A DNA stretch of 64,000 nucleotides, from assembly GCF_019703515.2 (NCBI RefSeq), contig NC_059363.1:1799501-1863500 (forward strand), read 5' to 3'. The DNA is from Myxocyprinus asiaticus (taxonomy: Eukaryota > Chordata > Actinopteri > Cypriniformes > Catostomidae). The number at the start of each line of letters is the position of its first letter. Position 1 is the stretch's first letter. The translations under genes and the position numbers were made by a program. The notes under the pieces are model-generated. The model saw nothing but the letters and a program-made list of their open reading frames with translations. It was not told where the DNA came from and searched no databases. Shown here one piece after another: positions 37,001-49,569 of the stretch.

Positions 37001-38545
37001 CAGGTGCATCTCAATAAATTAGAATGTCGTGGAAAAGTTCATTTATTTCAGTGAAACTCGTGTATTAAATAAATTCAATGCACACAGACTGAAGTAGTTT
37101 AAGTCTTTGGTTCTTTTAATTGTGATGATTTTGGCTCACATTTAACAAAAACCCACCAATTCACTATCTCAAAAAATTAGAATACATCATAAGACCCATA
37201 AAAAAAAAAAAAAACATTTTTAGTGAATTGTTGGCCTTCTGGAAAGTATGTTCATTTACTGTATATGTACTCAATACTTGGTAGGGGCTCCTTTTGCTTT
37301 AATTACTGCCTCAATTCGGCGTGGCATGGAGGTGATCAGTTTGTGGCACTGCTGAGGTGGTATGGAAGCCCAGGTTTCTTTGGCAGTGGCCTTCAGCTCA
37401 TCTGCATTTTTTGGTCTCTTGTTTCTCATTTTCCTCTTGACAATACCCCATAGATTCTCTATGGGGTTCAGGTCTGGTGAGTTTGCTGGCCAGTCAAGCA
37501 CACCAACACCATGGTCATTCAACCAACTTTTGGTGCTTTTGGCAGTGTGGGCAGGTGCCAAATCCTGCTGGAAAATGAAATCAGCATCTTTAAAAAGCTG
37601 GTCAGCAGAAGGAAGCATGAAGTGCTCCAAAATTTCTTGGTAAACAGGTGCAGTGACTTTGGTTTTCAAAAAACACAATGGACCAACACCAGCAGATGAC
37701 ATTGCACCACAAATCATCACAGACTGTGGAAACTTAACACTGGACTTCAAGCAACTTGGGCTATGAGCTTCTCCACCCTTCCTCCAGACTCTTGGACCTT
37801 GGTTTCCAAATGAAATACAAAACTTGCTCTCATCTGAAAAGAGGACTTTGGACCACTGGGCAACAGTCCAGTTTTTCTTCTCCTTAGCCCAGGTAAGACG
37901 CCTCTGACGTTGTCTGTGGTTCAGGAGTGGCTTAACAAGAGGAATACGACAACTGTAGCCAAATTCCTTGACATGTCTGTGTCTTGATGCCTTGACCCCA
38001 GCCTCAGTCCATTCCTTGTGAAGTTCACCCAAATTCTTGTATTGATTTTGCTTGACAATCATAAGGCTGCGGTTCTCTCGGTTGGTTGTGCATCTTTTTC
38101 TTCCACACTTTTTCCTTCCACTCAACTTTCTGTTAACATGCTTGGATACAGCACTCTGTGAACAGCCAACTTCTTTGGCAATGAATGTTTGTGGCTTACC
38201 CTCCTTGTGAAGGGTGTCAATGATTGTCTTCTGGACAACTGTCAGATCAGCAGTCTTCCCCATGATTGTGTAGCCTAGTGAACCAAACTGAGAGACCATT
38301 TTGAAGGCTCAGGAAACCTTTGCAGTTGTTTTGAGTTGATTAGCTGATTGGCATGTCACCATATTCTAATTTTTTGAGATGGTGAATTGGTGGGTTTTTG
38401 TTAAATGTGAGCCAAAATCATCACAATTAAAAGAACCAAAGACTTAAACTACTTCAGTCTGTGTGCATTGAATTGATTTAATACACGAGTTTCACTGAAA
38501 TAAATGAACTTTTCCACGACATTCTAATTTATTGAGATGCACCTG
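37001..38545 (-). mobile_element. Full-length Tc1 transposon, copy A
   Basis: 1545 bp with inverted terminal repeats of about 184 bp (37001-37184 and 38362-38545). Both start CAGGTGCATCTCAATAAATT, and TA target duplications lie at 36999-37000 and 38546-38547. Comparison with 50180 shows the exact unoccupied site. It carries one long transposase frame and looks potentially autonomous. Confidence 0.95.
37271..38299 (-). CDS. Tc1 transposase, intact DD34E (copy A)
   Basis: 342 codons, full length for Tc1. Cut-and-paste transposase acting on the element's own terminal repeats. The N-terminal part has a paired-like helix-turn-helix (about residues 20-55, ending QSAVSKHV), followed by a basic linker (GRKKCGRKR). 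The catalytic core has LFSDESKF (first Asp), QQDLAPAHTA (second Asp) and, 34 residues later, the Glu of NSPDLNPIENLW. A second Met at residue 13 (MGKTADLT) is the more usual Tc1 start. One oddity is Cys in MICGAMSS, where copy B and the family have Trp (MIWGAM), which may reduce activity. No frameshift or stop. Confidence 0.93.
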   Translation of the reverse strand: MVSQFGSLGYTIMGKTADLTVVQKTIIDTLHKEGKPQTFIAKEVGCSQSAVSKHVNRKLSGRKKCGRKRCTTNRENRSLMIVKQNQYKNLGELHKEWTEAGVKASRHRHVKEFGYSCRIPLVKPLLNHRQRQRRLTWAKEKKNWTVAQWSKVLFSDESKFCISFGNQGPRVWRKGGEAHSPSCLKSSVKFPQSVMICGAMSSAGVGPLCFLKTKVTAPVYQEILEHFMLPSADQLFKDADFIFQQDLAPAHTAKSTKSWLNDHGVGVLDWPANSPDLNPIENLWGIVKRKMRNKRPKNADELKATAKETWASIPPQQCHKLITSMPRRIEAVIKAKGAPTKY

Positions 38546-39200
38546 TATATGATTCATGGTGTTGGGGAGGGCATTGCCCCCCTTAGATTTTCTCAAACAG
38601 CTTAGACAGACACACTGCACTTTTTGCATAGTGGTGTCACTTATATGTGGAATCCAATTTCAAATTTTAGCTTCCATTGTTGTGAATTTAGTGATAAAAT
38701 GTGTAGCTGACATGGAAATTCTAGCACTGACAAGTTGTATCATTATTATGCATGCAATTTGACATCATATGGATACAAAAGTCTAAATAACTACAAATTT
38801 TAAGAAGATAAAATGAGCTAAAATTGAAAAAAATAAAAATAAATAGATTATATGAAAACACACTTTTACAAAGTACTGCCACGGTCCTGTTTTTTAAGGC
38901 ATGTTTGTCAATGCATCCGTTTGGACAACACAATTGCATTCTTTCAAGAAAAACAACAAAAAGAAAGAGACAATGCATTGCTTTAGCAATTTAAAATATT
39001 TTTTTTCTGAATGAAAAATAAAGTTGTTTACAATGGGATATAATTTAGCACTGATAGCTGTACATTATCAGAAAACATCTTATTACTATAATAGAGTAAG
39101 TAAAATCATCCTATTTGGAATTACAACTTGTCGGTTCATTGTTCATTGTGCAGAAATTAACGCTAACAATAAAATCAAAGTAATTTAACAATTTAAATTT
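38546..39200. other. ZP3 upstream block, unit 4, distal part
   Basis: Continuation of the upstream block beyond the transposon. It is non-coding. Confidence 0.45.
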
Positions 39201-40060
39201 GCAATTGTCATTTTTCATAATATTTTGAGAATAAAGTAAAAATAATAAGAAAGTCAAAGCATTATGAGATTAAAGTCATAATATTTTGAGAATAAATCAA
39301 AAGGAAAGTAACATCAAAGTGATGTGGTGGACAAGAGCAAAGTGGAGCATCTGGGTCATTACATACAACACCAGCGAGATAACTTGGCTACACAACCGAG
39401 CTGAATTTGTGGGAAGTTTTTGCAAGCTCTCTGTTCATCATGAATGAGGTGTGCATTAGTACATGAGTTTTCCACATGTGGGCGCCTGTTAAGGGAGGCG
39501 CGAGATATAGGCTCGCACTCAAGTGAAGCGAAGAATAATTGGAACTGCTGTGAATTATATAAGTCCATATCAAGACATTGTATGTGGTAACGTCCCCTCA
39601 GTTACAGTGTTGTTTAGAGACGAAAACCCCAATAACAACGCAGAGCGGGACTGCTTGAATCTGTCTGGTTCTTTCTCCTGAATAAATTAAATTTCCTACA
39701 TAACCGCTGCAGTGTCCGGATACTAATAACTCTGTGCTGATGAGCCAAAAGATCAAGGATTTCTTTATTGCAAAATCCAATCCTAAAGTATGATTTAACT
39801 ACGTCCTCCACATCCATCTCTTACATTAACGAAGCTGCCGGCTCGGTGTCCATTCTATCATTGTGAAAATGACGCTCTGTTTAGACTAATATTGAGATAT
39901 TTTTTCTAATATTTCTACTTTATTCTCTCAATGCTACAACTTTATTCTAATAATTTGTACTTTACTCTCAAAATATTATTACTATAATCTAAAAATGCTA
40001 CAACTATATTCTTGTAATTTTTACTTTATTCACAAAATATTACGACTTTATCAAAATCGT
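39201..40060. mobile_element. Inverted-repeat DNA element with transposase fragment, unit 4
   Basis: Same arrangement as 25700-26540, with inverted ATATTTTGAGAATAAA-type repeats on each side of the integrase-like frame. Confidence 0.4.
39614..39817 (-). pseudogene. Integrase-like transposase N-terminal fragment, unit 4
   Basis: Differs from the unit 3 copy by a few residues (LQRLCRKF for LQWLCRKF). The frame is the same length and has the same downstream stop. Confidence 0.4.
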
Positions 40061-41998
40061 AAATATTTAACATGGCAATAAAACGGCATCGTGGGATCAC
40101 CGAGTAAAGTTAAAAATAACGTCATTTTTTATAAACACATCTCGAAACACCTGCGTTGGGTTTCATGACTGCTATTAAACATGATTCCAGGCTGTTTTTA
40201 ACAAAGCACAGTTTCAAAGCTTGATTAACAGTAAGACCCTTTCCCTTTTGCTCTGGTGTGCAGACTTAAGTACCAAAATTAGATAAGTTAAATGTCATTT
40301 GATTATAAACCATTTAAAAATCAAGGCACCCCAAAGAGGCCATTTAAATGCAGCAATTTAACGCCACGCACATGACATGGAAATGTGAATCAGCCCGGGC
40401 AGAGCGCATATACAGGCAGTCATTTTTGTTTGACTTATTGTAAGATTTTATCATTTTAAGACCCATGTATTATGCTATTTACGCTTATAGCTCAATGTGC
40501 TGCTATTTTGAGTTGCGTTTGCATTGCAATAAACATTCTTTATTCCCGCATACCGACTCCCGACTAAACCCGAATAACCGAACAAGTTGACTGGCGCATA
40601 GAGTAAAATCTACTTGGTGTGTGGATTGTTAAAAACAAATGAAGATTACAAATTAGGTTTTTAAAGATTATATATTTAGAAATAAGTCTTGCATAATATA
40701 ACCTCAGTGCCTCTAATACACAAAAGCTGCACCCCGTGAGAGAAAACAGAAATCTCCAACACGAGGCGTAACGTTTAGTCTGATGAACTTGAGCACGAAA
40801 GTCAAAGTGCGAACTGTCAATTAATGCAAATTGAACTCACTGATTGGAATTAATTTACATTTGAAGCCAGAATTGAAGGCTGCCTTGTTGCTTTTGTACC
40901 CTGATGTAATTAACATTAAGCCTTACTTTTTTCCTCTTTTTTTTTTTTTTTTTCTCATCACAAAAAATAATTTGGGGCTATTAACAAAAGATCCAGGGGC
41001 TTCAGCTCTATCAGCCATGGTCTAGCTAAGCTGCTGGTTTTAAGTCAGTCTAAAAAAAATGTAGGAAAAAAAATAAAATTATTTCCTGCTTGTGTGAACA
41101 TAGCGTGGGTGGTTCTTGTTCAGAATAAGCTGTAATGTGGACCAGACTTTATTCTGATTGTCAAAAGTCTGGCTTTGAGATGTTGAGACCTAGTATGTCT
41201 TCACAATATAACTCTATGTAGACACACTGAGTCAAGATAAACAGAACATACTCTATTCTGGCAGATAGTCTTTCTCCTCATGGAAGTTCATGAGTGTGAT
41301 GAGATGTTCCTCATACTACATGATGATTTCTCATTGGCAGCGCGTGTCTCTCAGCTGTTAGAAATGTTGAAAACACACAAACAATATTTAATAAAATGGC
41401 ATTTCTATGCTTCAACATCAAATCAGTACCAACCAGCATAAATCAGCAGTAACCAGCCTCAAAACGGCACCAAATCAGTATTAACCAACATCTAACCGAC
41501 ATAAAAATCACTAAACCAGCACTAACCTTGCATAAACCTGACTAAAACAGTGGGTACATTCTTTATGTAGTAGACTAACTACTACACGTGTAGTGTACGG
41601 TTCATACATCTACCGTTCTACAAAATATCACTGTATTTTTATTAGTATTATGAAGTGCTTCCTTCTTGAACATCTGAAACTTTTCTTTTTTTACTTTACA
41701 ATCACAGATAAAACATCAAGTTTGTTCGAGGTTTCTGTGTTTTGGTCGGTCAACATTTTTGTTTTTTCCATTTTATAACACCTCAGACATTAAAAGAGTG
41801 GAATGAGTAGTCAGAATGACTACCGACAGAATTTGTGTCATGTTGATTATCATTTATTTTTATTTCGACTCCTCTCCACTTTTATTTTAAAAGTAAATAT
41901 CAAGGTTTACAGTGAGGTACTTGTAACGGAAGTGAATGGGGGCAATTTTTGTAGGGTTTAAAGGCAGAAATGTGAAGCTAATAATTTTAAAAACACTT
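40061..41998. other. Unknown 1-kb block and shared spacer, unit 4
   Basis: Matches 26541-28495. T-run at about 40938-40953, AACCAGC-type repeat at about 41420-41525. No gene is seen. Confidence 0.4.
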
Positions 41999-42837
41999 AA
42001 AGGAATAGTTCACCCAAAAATGAAAATTCTCATGATTTACTCATCCTCCTGGCATCCCAGATGTGTATGACTTTCTTCTGCAGAACACAAATGAAGATTT
42101 TAAGAATATCTCCACTCTAGGAGTCCTGGGTAGCTCAGCAAGTATTGACGCTGACTACCACCCCTGGAGTCGCAAGTTCAAATCCCGGGCATGCAGAGTG
42201 ACTACAGCCAGGTCTCCTAAGCAACCAAATTGGCCCAGTTGCGAGAGAGGGTAGAGTCACATGGGGTAACCTCCTCGTGGTCGCTATAATGTGGTTCTTG
42301 CTCTCGGTGGGGCACATGGTGAGTTGTGTGTGGATGCCGCAGGGAATAGCGTGAGCCTTCACACGAGCTACGTCTCTGCAGTAATGTGCTCAACAAGCCA
42401 CGTGATAAAATGCACGGATTGACGGTCTCAGACACGGAAGCAACTGAGATTAGTCATCTGCCACCCGGATTGAGGAGAGTCACTACACAACCACGAGGAC
42501 TTAGAGCGCATTGGGAATTGGGCATTCCAAATTGGGAAGAAAAAAATTAATAAATCTCAGCTCTTTAGATCCATACAATGCAAGTGAAGGGTGCCAACAT
42601 TTTGAAGATCCAAAATCCACAAAAAGAGCATAAAAGTAATCCAGTGGTTAAACTGATATCTTCAGAAGTGGTATGATAGGTGGAGAGAAACAGATCAATA
42701 TTTAAGTCCTTTTTTTAATCATAAATTATCCTCCCTGCCCAGTAGGGGGCATAATGCACAGAATGTAAATCACCAAAAAACAGGAGTCAGTGAAAGTACA
42801 ATAATCAAATAAACTGTACTAAACAAAGACAGAAATA
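41999..42837. mobile_element. GTTCACCC-type DNA transposon hosting a SINE, unit 4
   Basis: Same nested structure as 28496-29335, with the SINE inside at 42120-42550. Confidence 0.5.
42120..42550 (+). repeat. Full-length tRNA-derived SINE, unit 4
   Basis: Same insertion site as the unit 3 SINE, so it was inherited with the repeat unit. A and B boxes are retained. Confidence 0.7.
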
Positions 42838-44227
42838 AACTCAGAAACGTCCTCTCATTTTCAACTGCTTTTATTTTCAGCAAACTTAACATGTGTAAAT
42901 ATTTGTATGAATATAAAAAGATTCAACAGCTAAGACATAAACTGAACAAGTTTCACAGACATGTGAAAAGTAACAGTCAGTATCTGGTGTGGCCACCAGC
43001 TGCATTAAGTACTGCAGTGCATCTCCTCCTCATGGACTGCACCAGATTTGCCAGTTCTTGTTGTGAGATGTTAATCTTCCACCAAGGCACTTGCAAGTTC
43101 CCGGACATTTCTGGGGGGATTGGCCCTAGCCCTCACCCTCCGATCCAACAGGTCCCAGACGTGCTCAATGGGATTGAGGTCCTGGCTCTTTGCTGGCCAT
43201 GGCAGAACACTGACATTCCTGTCTTGCAGGAAATCATGCACAGAACGAGCAGTATGGCTGGTGGCATTGTCATGCTGGAGGGTCATGTCAGGATGAGCCT
43301 GCAGGAAGGGTACCACATGAGGGAGGAGGATGTCTTCCCTGTAATGCACAGTGTTGAGATTGCCTGCAATGACAACAAGCTTAGTCCAATGATGCTGTGT
43401 CACACCGCCCCAGACCATGACAGACCCTCCACCTCCAAACCAATCCCTCTCCAGAGTACAGGCCTTGGTGTAACGCTCATTCCGTTAGTCCGACCATCAC
43501 CCCTGGCGAGACAAAACCATGACTCGTCAGTGAAGAGCACTTTTTGCCAGTCCTGTCTGGTCCAGCTAAGGTGGGTCTGTGCCCATAGGCAAAGTTGTTG
43601 CCAGTGATGTCTGGTAAGGACCTGCCTAACAACAGGCATACAAGCCCTCAGTCCAGCCTCTCTCAGCCTATTGCGGACAGTCCGAGAACTGGAGGGATTG
43701 TGCATTCCTGGTGTATCTTGGGCTGTCGCACAGGTGTGATATTCAGATGTACCGATCTTGCGCAGGTGTTGTTACACGTGGTCTGCCACTGCGAGGACGA
43801 TCAGCTGTCCTTCCTGTCTCCCTGTAGCGCTGTTTTAGGCATCTCACAGTATGGACATTGCAATTTATTGCCTTGGCCACATCTGCAGTCCTCATGCCTC
43901 CATGCAGCATGTCTAAGGCACGTTCACGCAGATGAGCAGGGGCCCTGGGCATCTTTATTTTGGTGTTTTTCAGAGTCAGTAGAAAGGTCTCTTTAGTGTC
44001 CTAAGTTTTTAGGACTGTGACCTTAATTGCCTTCCGTCTGTAAGCTGTTAGTGTCTTAACGACTGTTCCACAGGTGCATGTTCATTTATTGTTTATGGTT
44101 CATTGAACAAGCATGGAAAACATTGTTTAAACCCTGTACAATAAAGATCTGTAAAATTATTTGGACTTTCACAAATTTCTTTAAAATACAGTGTCCTGAA
44201 AAAGGGACGTTTCTTTTTTGCTGATTT
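42838..44227 (-). mobile_element. Defective Tc1-like element, unit 4
   Basis: TA-flanked (42836-42837 and 44228-44229). Transposase fragments at 43743-43952, 43400-43705 and 43071-43418 have the same frame breaks as in unit 3, so the damage predates duplication of the units. Confidence 0.85.
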
Positions 44228-45032
44228 TACATGGTGAAACTGCAGTGCAGGAATGGAAGTCTCTGAGAAATATGGTACAGACACACCCTACATGACATTA
44301 AACCAGCCAAATAAGGGTTTGACCTGAAGTGTGGTCTTTGGCTACACTATAACCCAACAGACCATTTTAAACATGTTTCAGGTATAAAAAAGGAGACCTT
44401 TTGGAAAGACTTGAAGCAATGATAAAAAACCTGACACTTGTGTAGGAAAGTTTGACATCAATAAACTAAAGGACAAGTCAGAGATGTAAAATGTCATGTT
44501 TTCCATTGACAGAACTTATGAGTCAAGATTCTTGCTTGCACACTTAAGCATAATATCTGCACCACCAAATGGAATTGCAAAATTAACACCTTTCCCTTGC
44601 ATTGGTTAGGATTAGGGATGGGTTACGGCATCTGCTGCCTGCCAGGAACAAACCCAGACACCTTTACAATGGGCAGATGTGATTCCAAATGCCAGGATCT
44701 TAATGCATTTTTCAAAGACTCAAACTACATTAAAAGACAATGAACTAACCTCGCACACTTGAGACGTTATTTGTAGGTGCGTCAGACACAAGCTCTAGCA
44801 AAGTCAATAAAACATATCCCACACACAATCCTGGCTTGCAAAGAGTATCAATTTATTAAGCAACATTGGTCACTCAACCTTTGTCACGCATTTTGCCTGC
44901 CAAAGGTTGTGACCAAAACATTGCAAGCTTTAACAGTTTGATGTGACATAACCAAATGAATTTGATTACATTTTTAATCAGTTGACAGCCCTAGTTCAAC
45001 ACTGTTAGTCCATCTTAATATGCAGAGACACT
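44228..45032. other. Shared spacer, unit 4
   Basis: Degenerate hairpin at about 44870-44912. No gene is seen. Confidence 0.4.
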
Positions 45033-45533
45033 AGCCTAGTTTCCATCCACTTTTCGTGCTATTTTGTTATCAACAATGTGAAAATGCGTAAAACAAATTT
45101 TGCGAAATTTGCCATCTTCTGCGTGCTTCCATTCAAATGGCACGTGTGATGACATGCCTAAAAAAAAAAAAAGTCACATAAGTTTTGGTTTAGTGCAAAA
45201 TAAATCTGTCCTTAAGCCGTTTCCATGCAGAAATGTGTGTTTATCACTAATTCGCCTTCCAGATGTCCCTATTTTTTTTCCTCCGAAGTTCTGGTAAAAT
45301 GGGGAGATTCATTGAAATTAGCCAGCTTACTGTCATTTTAATTTCACAAATAAAAGCAATCAGAAGAGGAATTGCAATCAAAAGAGAGCAGTTATCCTTC
45401 TGATAGGACTGTAATATTGGTCCTGATGTTTCGCCTATCACAGGTTGTCACCGGTTCTGACCCAAAAGCGAATCGTCATGGCCCTGTTCAAGCTGGAAAC
45501 CTGCACCAAGTAGTGGGGGAAACATTCGGTCTT
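45033..45533 (+). pseudogene. PIF/Harbinger-like remnant, unit 4
   Basis: Shorter than in unit 3, lacking about 20 bp near 45140. It keeps the plus-strand IRRGIAIKREQ segment. Confidence 0.35.
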
Positions 45534-46082
45534 AGGGTTACATGACATTTTCAACTAAAACCAGAAAAACTATGCATTTTGGCTGTTTTACACAAGGAGT
45601 TTTGGGGCCTGAAAACGCAAACTTCTTAAAACGAGTTTCAAAGGGCAAGTTATTGAAAATTATGCCATCATGCGCACACGTATTATGGGTTCAGTCTATA
45701 GGCATGCATGCAAGTACTTCAACAACTTGCGAGACATTCAAAGCTACGATGGTGGACTAAAGGACTGTGTTTGACGCGTCTCCAGCAAAGTAATAAAGCA
45801 ACCTCATTGTCCATCCAGTCAATTGTTCGATGCGGTCACCATCTTCATCGTTTGTATTCAGTGCTCTGTGGAAGAACGCTTGGGCAGACATGTATTTCTT
45901 TACAAAATCAACTACTGGTTTTACAACTACTTGCCTGGCGTGCATAGTGTTTAGTCGTTTTTTGCAAATCTGTTTGAACTGGGATCATTGACAACTGTCT
46001 GTATGTGACACTTTTCAAAAATGTCAAAGGAAAAAAAAACATCTCAGTTTTTAGTACATTGTCATGTAAATGTACCCTTAGT
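45534..46082. mobile_element. hAT-like MITE, unit 4
   Basis: The left end is damaged (CTTAGGGTTACATGAC). The right end reads AAATGTACCCTTAGTA. Confidence 0.5.
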
Positions 46083-46942
46083 ATAAGAGGGCCATCCATG
46101 TGTATATGCAGGGTGCACAGCTATTAAAGAAACACTGGTATAATATCAGGGTTTATATACTGTAGGATACATTCCTGATATTCAGGAGGCTATTTTAAAC
46201 TATTGTCACCATCATAACTGCATTATGTCCAGCAACTTTTAACCACCAACTGAACTTGATTGCCATCTAAAGTGTCAGCATCATAAAGCAAGTCACATTT
46301 TCTGGAGCTCAGCAAATGCTATGGGAGGTAAAAAGGGTTAGATATAAGATATTTAACTTAATATTCTGAAGTCTTCTGAAAGAACTGGCATTGGTCAAAG
46401 TTCAGTCAGAAGTGTAGAACATTGAGAACGTCATTCAGCCAACTTTGTCTACAGGAACGGAGTAGAGCTACCTTAAGCTTGTGTAAAGGAAAGGCCCGAG
46501 AATTTCACTTGGTAAACTTCATACAGGGAAGGGGGAAAATGAAAGAAACCATGGGACACTACAGTAGGTTAGTGTAAATTCACAAAGGGTTTCCAAACCA
46601 GTTTTTCCCCGCATCATTTGAAGTATCTGAGATAATGCACTGGAGTTAAAGTGGAGGAATATTGTCAACATGTGAAAGTTTAGCGATGACTTGAGTTTCC
46701 ATCAGCTTAATTGATGCTGGAAAACAGTCACAAATCCTTTTATGACCTAACAGTTATAGGTTGATTTAATACAGAGCAAAGACTAAACAGGCATAATTGG
46801 GCTGATGGTACATGGGATATTGATAACGCCAATGGGAATCACCAATTACCTACTCAAACCAGTTCTCCTAGGAGTAGTTCAGAGTCACATGAAAAACACA
46901 AAGCCAAACAGAGTAAAAGGAATATGGCCCATTTTGCCAGTT
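46083..46942. other. 3' flank of ZP3 copy 5
   Basis: Shared non-coding spacer. No gene is seen. Confidence 0.4.
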
Positions 46943-49516
46943 TTATTGAAATCCAGTCTTTTTCTGCCCTTGAACCATGATGGGACCAAAGGTGGTCTTC
47001 CCTTCCCACTGAGGACCTAGAAAAGAACAAAGTTAAGAAACTCCTCTTTTAGGGACACCTTAGAAATGCATTCTACCAACCTCCATAGCCAGCAGGGGCA
47101 CTCAAACTGTCTGCTCCACACGTCAAGTCACAACAGCCACAGACTTGGTCATTGCCATCAGCAGCAAACCACCTGCAATTTAGATGATCAGACACTGCAC
47201 CTTCAGCTTAAGCACACTCAACATGGCAAGCTTACCCATTGGAATAGAAGGAACAAGACTTGTGCTGGGCATCAGTGGGTGTGGAGGCAAGAGTGGCCTT
47301 CAGAATGCATGTGATGTAGATCTGCAAGAGCAACAGAAGTCACAGAACTGATTGCAAGAGTGAATCAACTCATGATCCACATTTCTACATACAGAGGGAT
47401 GGTCTCCTTGCTGGAACAGGAAGGCTTCGAGCTGGAACTGTAGTTGGTCAGTCCGAGTTTGAGGCAGGAAGTATGAGCTGGAACCTGTAGACTTGCCATC
47501 CACAAAGCACCTGAAAACAGATGGTGGCATTACCAAGAGCAATTTGTAGGGGTATCAAGTAGTCCACAAGACACCCACCAGTTGTGGCAGTCACTGCATT
47601 AATTGGGTTTGTTTGGAGTCCCACAGAAAGACGGTCACCTAAACCCCAACACTTGATGCAACCCTACACCAAACATTCAATAATCCAAAAACTCTTGGCT
47701 GCCAGGCATTACCTCCTGGACCTAGCTGGAGGTCAACTATTGCAGAACAAATCTTACCCATGATTCTCAATAAAGGAATATCTTGGCTGAGCTTGCACAT
47801 CAGGCAATGGAGTGGCCACACAACTGTCCACAACAACACGTAGAGGACCATGATTGAACAGATTCACGGAGGCTTCAAATTTAATAATGTCACCCAGGAA
47901 AAACAAGTTGGAAGGCCTCTGGAAGGACCAGTCATCTGCAAGAGAAACCGCATTTCAGATACAGCCAGTCACAAAGCTGAATTTGGATTAAATACAAACC
48001 AGTCATGAGCTTCAAGGAGAAAACCAAGACTTCTTCCCCAGCCGCCACCGAAGCGAAAGGGACCCATGCGGGAATCAAGACATTACTGCTCACATTCTGA
48101 AACCTGCAGTTTGACAAGGAGAGCAGTGCTTCAGGCAAAAACTGCCAAAATGTTTAGGGTGGTTGCCAGGGCATGCCATGGGGTTAAGGTGATAAAAGCT
48201 TGTGCAATTTCCAGCAAGCTAAGGCACAAACTTATGCGAGAAATTACTGAAACTGCAGATTTAAAAATTCCAGCAAACATCTTCAGTTTACCTTTCCTCA
48301 GTCAAGTTAAAGCTGTACTCATGACTGAAAGAGTCCCAAGGGATAAAATGGCTGCCAAATGGTGTTGGTGTACTCAGCTAAAAAGTAGCCATGCTTGCAT
48401 GTGGATTAGCCACTTCAGAGAAATAACTCGTTTACTTGAGCCTCTGCATTTATAAAGTAAAATGGTCAATGGTTCACTTTCAGTCTCAAGGAGACAGTCT
48501 ACATTCAGTTAGCAGCTAGTAGTGAAGCCAAATATCTTAAGTGCAACTCATAGGAAGGCTACTTGCTGTTAGCTTGTAGGCTTCAAAGTTACATTGCAAG
48601 AGTGTTGCCAGCTCTGCTGCCAAATGAACACTTGCATTGAAGGATAGTCGTCAAGGAACAGGTTTTACACCAAGTTCCATGCTTAATGATGGGTCTAACA
48701 AAGCCTAGAAGTACAAGCTATAGTAATACTCCCCTTAGAAATCACCATGACTTGGAGCTGAATGTTACAAGATCACTTGCCTTGAATAATGGCACTGAAT
48801 GCCAATGTTGGCACTATTAGCCCTGTGAATCGGAGTTCCAGCAAATGGCTCAGGGGTGTATGTAAGGGCAAAGATGTAGACGAGCTCATCTTCAGTCAGC
48901 TGTAAAAACGACTGATGGTTACAGATGTTCATACTCAGCTACAGCAAAGAGTGGTGTACGGAATTCTCACCATCAGCACACTGTTGCAGTCCTGTAGCTC
49001 ATATTCAAAGATGAGAACCTTCGAATCGGAGTCCTCACCAACTGCAGAACAGCCTCCCAAAGTAAGGCCAGATGGCTGGATCAAGAGACCATTACCAAAC
49101 AAGTCTCGCTTTGCTTCTACAAGTACTGCTCTCTCTCCACATTGAACAGCTACACTGCTAGGAGTAACAGGCTGCCGCAACTGAAAATCCACTGCCAACT
49201 TGCTCAGTACTTCAGGAACAATGGGGTATCTCCAGTCCAATGGCTTCACTGGACCTTGCAGTAGCTGCTTGGTCTGAACACCAAGAGGCTCTTGCACAAG
49301 CCCTCTGGAATCACCACTCAAAGCACTCTGATATGGAGCAGCCATCTGTTTATGATTCCAAAGACCAGCAGGTGAAAAGACAGGACCTCTGGATGAAGAA
49401 GCCGCAGAAGCCAAATCTGATTTGGGATCTTTAAATCGTCCCAAATTCTCCCATGCTCCACAGAGCCCAAAAACAGCACACACGAGAACCACCACTGTAC
49501 CTTGACTAAGCTCCAT
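46943..49516 (-). CDS. zp3: Zona pellucida sperm-binding protein 3 (ZP3), copy 5
   Basis: Reference copy for this array. Exons: 48971-49516, 48781-48899, 48000-48103, 47758-47935, 47393-47510, 47236-47321, 47081-47172, 46943-47016, giving 438 aa. Order of parts: signal peptide (about 1-21), a Pro/Gln-rich linker, then the ZP module from about residue 124 (VAVQCGE) through NVSSN (sequon), DSCVA, the exon 5-6 boundary (ITC), and WFAADGNDQVCGCC. The C-terminus has no hydrophobic anchor and no clear R-X-X-R furin site. ZP3 is secreted, cleaved and assembled into egg-envelope filaments. Intron 2 uses a GC donor (TCAAG|GCAAGT), which is required to keep the frame. TAA lies inside AATAAA. The start is chosen because the upstream ATG (49570) overlaps the TATA-like site. 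Confidence 0.93.
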
Positions 49517-49569
49517 TTTGACAAACATACACACAATGCCACAGTACACACCACTGCTAGCTTGGGCCA

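Noticed and set aside
42891..43607. 238-codon plus-strand frame (also 29389 and 54525)
   Set aside because: It is antisense to the defective Tc1-like transposase, whose motifs read on the minus strand.
49240..49434. 64-codon plus-strand frames opposite ZP3 exon 1 in each copy
   Set aside because: Shadows of the minus-strand exon, which has clear ZP3 homology and splice sites.
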